Of a stretch of DNA of 16,064 nucleotides, positions 15,037-16,064 are shown piece after piece. The notes beneath the pieces are model-generated. The model saw nothing but the letters and a program-made list of their open reading frames with translations, ran no database searches and was not told the origin of the DNA. A program made the position numbers and the translations under genes. Within the stretch, counting starts at the first letter, position 1. Every line of letters begins with the position of its first letter. Source of the stretch: Acidimicrobiia bacterium (lineage in GTDB: Bacteria > Actinomycetota > Acidimicrobiia > Spongiisociales > JAHEDJ01); contig JAUVQS010000018.1 of the NCBI GenBank assembly GCA_030598025.1, positions 1 to 16,064 of the forward strand. The letters run 5' to 3'.

Positions 15037-15076
15037 TACGTCATACGTCATACGTCATACGTGGTACGTCATACGC
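15037..15076. repeat. Right heptamer array, six 7-bp units abutting the pilD stop
   Basis: TACG recurs on the plus strand with a strict 7-base period at 15037, 15044, 15051, 15058, 15065 and 15072; the main unit is TACGTCA. Read on the minus strand the units are CGTATGA, CGTACCA, CGTATGA (three times) and CGTACAG, the same CGTANNN pattern as the left array but inverted. The last base lies directly before the pilD stop codon (15077-15079). Confidence 0.9.
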
Positions 15077-15862
15077 TCAAATCCGCAAATACCACTCCGC
15101 TATCTCGAACCCGTAGGCGATCCCAACCCAGGCTCCGACGATGAGACTTGGCCCGAATGGGACGGCGTCTTTGCGGCCCTTCTTTCTGGTCACCAGCAGA
15201 AGGATCGCGGCCAGGCCGCCCAGGAAGAACGCCAGAAATATCCCGACAATGAGGTGCTCCCAGCCCCGGAAGGCCATGAACAACCCGAGAATGAAAGCCA
15301 GTTTCACATCGCCGAAACCGAACCCGCCACGAGCGATGAGAGCGAGCAGGAAGAGCCCGCTGAAGAAGAACAGGCCGCCGAGAAACGTCCGACCGAGCGA
15401 ACCGATCTGCCCGTCGAGTGCCGCGCCAACTACCAATAGAAGGGAGCCGGCAATCGTTCCCGGGTACAGAATCCGATTCGGGATTCGCTTGTGATCGAGG
15501 TCGGTCAGGATGAGAGCGATCGTGATGGCTACGAACCACAGGTAGGCGGGAAGGGTCCAAGCGAGGCCGATGACCAGAACTGTGGCAGCGAATAGCGCGG
15601 CGGTCAGCGCTTCTACCGCCGGGTACCGAGCAGATATTGGGGCACCGCAGTCGCGACACCTGCCGCGCAGCGCCAACCAGGAAATCACGGGTATGTTGTC
15701 ACGCGGGCGCACCGGCGCATCACATGAGGGACAAGCTGAAGGCGGATTGACGACCGACCGACCGAGTGGCACCCGGTAGGCGATCACATTCAGAAATGAG
15801 CCGAATGCGAGGCCGAATAAACCTGCGATTCCGGCTACGAGACCGGTCATCTGCGAAGACAC
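15077..15862 (-). CDS. pilD: Prepilin peptidase / N-methyltransferase
   Basis: Cleaves the leader of type IV prepilins at the inner face of the membrane and usually methylates the new N-terminus. The 261-residue polytopic protein has an N-terminal GSFLNVIAYRVP segment, two cysteine pairs (CPSC 44-47 and CRDC 69-72) of the methyltransferase/zinc domain, the aspartyl-protease motifs DLDHKRIPNR (121-130) and GFGDVKL (182-188, Asp185), and about seven hydrophobic segments. Both catalytic aspartates are present. The GTG at 15862 is given as start; an ATG at 15850 is equally possible, since neither has a good ribosome-binding site. It lies 82 bases after the partial pilin-like gene. Confidence 0.94.
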   Translation of the reverse strand: MSSQMTGLVAGIAGLFGLAFGSFLNVIAYRVPLGRSVVNPPSACPSCDAPVRPRDNIPVISWLALRGRCRDCGAPISARYPAVEALTAALFAATVLVIGLAWTLPAYLWFVAITIALILTDLDHKRIPNRILYPGTIAGSLLLVVGAALDGQIGSLGRTFLGGLFFFSGLFLLALIARGGFGFGDVKLAFILGLFMAFRGWEHLIVGIFLAFFLGGLAAILLLVTRKKGRKDAVPFGPSLIVGAWVGIAYGFEIAEWYLRI

Positions 15863-15901
15863 TCCATCTTGCCCGACAGCCTATAGGCGAGCCGCCACGC
15901 G

Positions 15902-15927
15902 TTTGTGGACCTCGCAGGGCCCACAAA
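15902..15927. repeat. Hairpin between the pilin-like gene and pilD
   Basis: Outer arms TTTGTGG (15902-15908) and CCACAAA (15921-15927) pair perfectly, and inner CCT/AGG can extend the stem around a CGC loop with a small bulge. It lies 17 bases after the stop of the upstream partial gene. No T-run follows, so it is at best a partial terminator or an mRNA-processing hairpin that could let pilin mRNA accumulate above pilD. A second short palindrome GCCTATAGGC is at 15879-15888. Confidence 0.45.
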
Positions 15928-15944
15928 TGAATCAGTGATTGACC

Positions 15945-16064
15945 TCAATTCCATCCACCAACACACTCAGCCAAACTGTCGAGGCTGGCGCCTGTTCCAA
16001 CTGAAGTTTCTCCGTAGATGGTCCCGGTGCGGGGCTCCACAGCCTCATCCAGCAGGCAGAACCA
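15945..16064 (-). CDS. C-terminal end of a probable type IV pilin-like protein (5' part beyond the window)
   Basis: An open frame enters from the right edge and ends at TGA (15945-15947), leaving 39 residues. It contains two cysteines (residues 3 and 34 of the fragment) and ends CVGGWN. A C-terminal cysteine pair in a Gly/Thr/Ser-rich tail is what the disulfide-bonded region of type IV pilins looks like, and the gene sits directly upstream of pilD. The diagnostic N-terminal prepilin signal is outside the window, so the assignment rests on position and composition only. It is too short to exclude a chance open frame. Confidence 0.45.
   Translation of the reverse strand, partial: WFCLLDEAVEPRTGTIYGETSVGTGASLDSLAECVGGWN

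Noticed and set aside
14573..15076. CRISPR array
   Set aside because: Units are only 7 bp without spacers of normal length, and no cas gene is present.
15879..15888. GCCTATAGGC as a pilD promoter -10 region
   Set aside because: No -35 box at suitable distance could be found; a short palindrome of this size may be chance.

Overview
The window is GC-rich bacterial DNA packed with genes. All 21 protein genes I can support lie on the minus strand, so they are read from the right end of the window to the left. The actinobacterial nucleoid protein mIHF next to gmk, and the order mihF-gmk-rpoZ-coaBC-metK-priA with an ATPase-dead PriA, point to an actinobacterium. The type IV pilus genes and the non-mycobacterial kind of PyrF fit a deep-branching lineage (for example the Acidimicrobiia) better than a mycobacterium or streptomycete. 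That placement is inference.

Layout in transcription order. (1) 16064-14426, type IV pilus start: the 3' end of a probable pilin gene, the prepilin peptidase pilD, and a small four-helix-bundle (23S rRNA intervening-sequence type) gene. That small gene is framed by two oppositely oriented arrays of a 7-bp repeat. (2) 14426-11533, pilus platform: pilM, pilN, pilO and a PilP/GspC-like gene, tightly coupled. (3) 11439-8766, shikimate pathway: aroC, aroK, aroB. (4) 8720-7783, translation and transcription factors efp and nusB. (5) 7786-4814, pyrimidine synthesis: pyrC, pyrD (class 1B type, no pyrK beside it), pyrF. (6) 4754-1, housekeeping block: mihF, gmk, rpoZ, coaBC, metK and the first 424 codons of priA, which runs off the left edge.

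Most junctions overlap by 1-16 bases (ATGA, GTGA, TTGA or TGATG) or are separated by a few bases, which indicates long co-transcribed units with translational coupling. The pilus block makes prepilins (PilD cleaves and methylates them) and the inner-membrane alignment complex (PilM-PilN-PilO-PilP-like). The aro, pyr, coaBC and metK genes supply aromatic precursors, UMP, coenzyme A and S-adenosylmethionine. gmk, rpoZ, nusB, efp, mihF and priA serve nucleotide supply, transcription, translation and chromosome maintenance.

No tRNA, rRNA, CRISPR, transposase or classical riboswitch was seen. No gene-free stretch exceeds 300 bases; the longest is the 195 bases at 14427-14621. The most unusual feature is the small gene at 14622-14993 enclosed by inverted heptamer arrays (14573-14607 and 15037-15076) inside the pilus locus.
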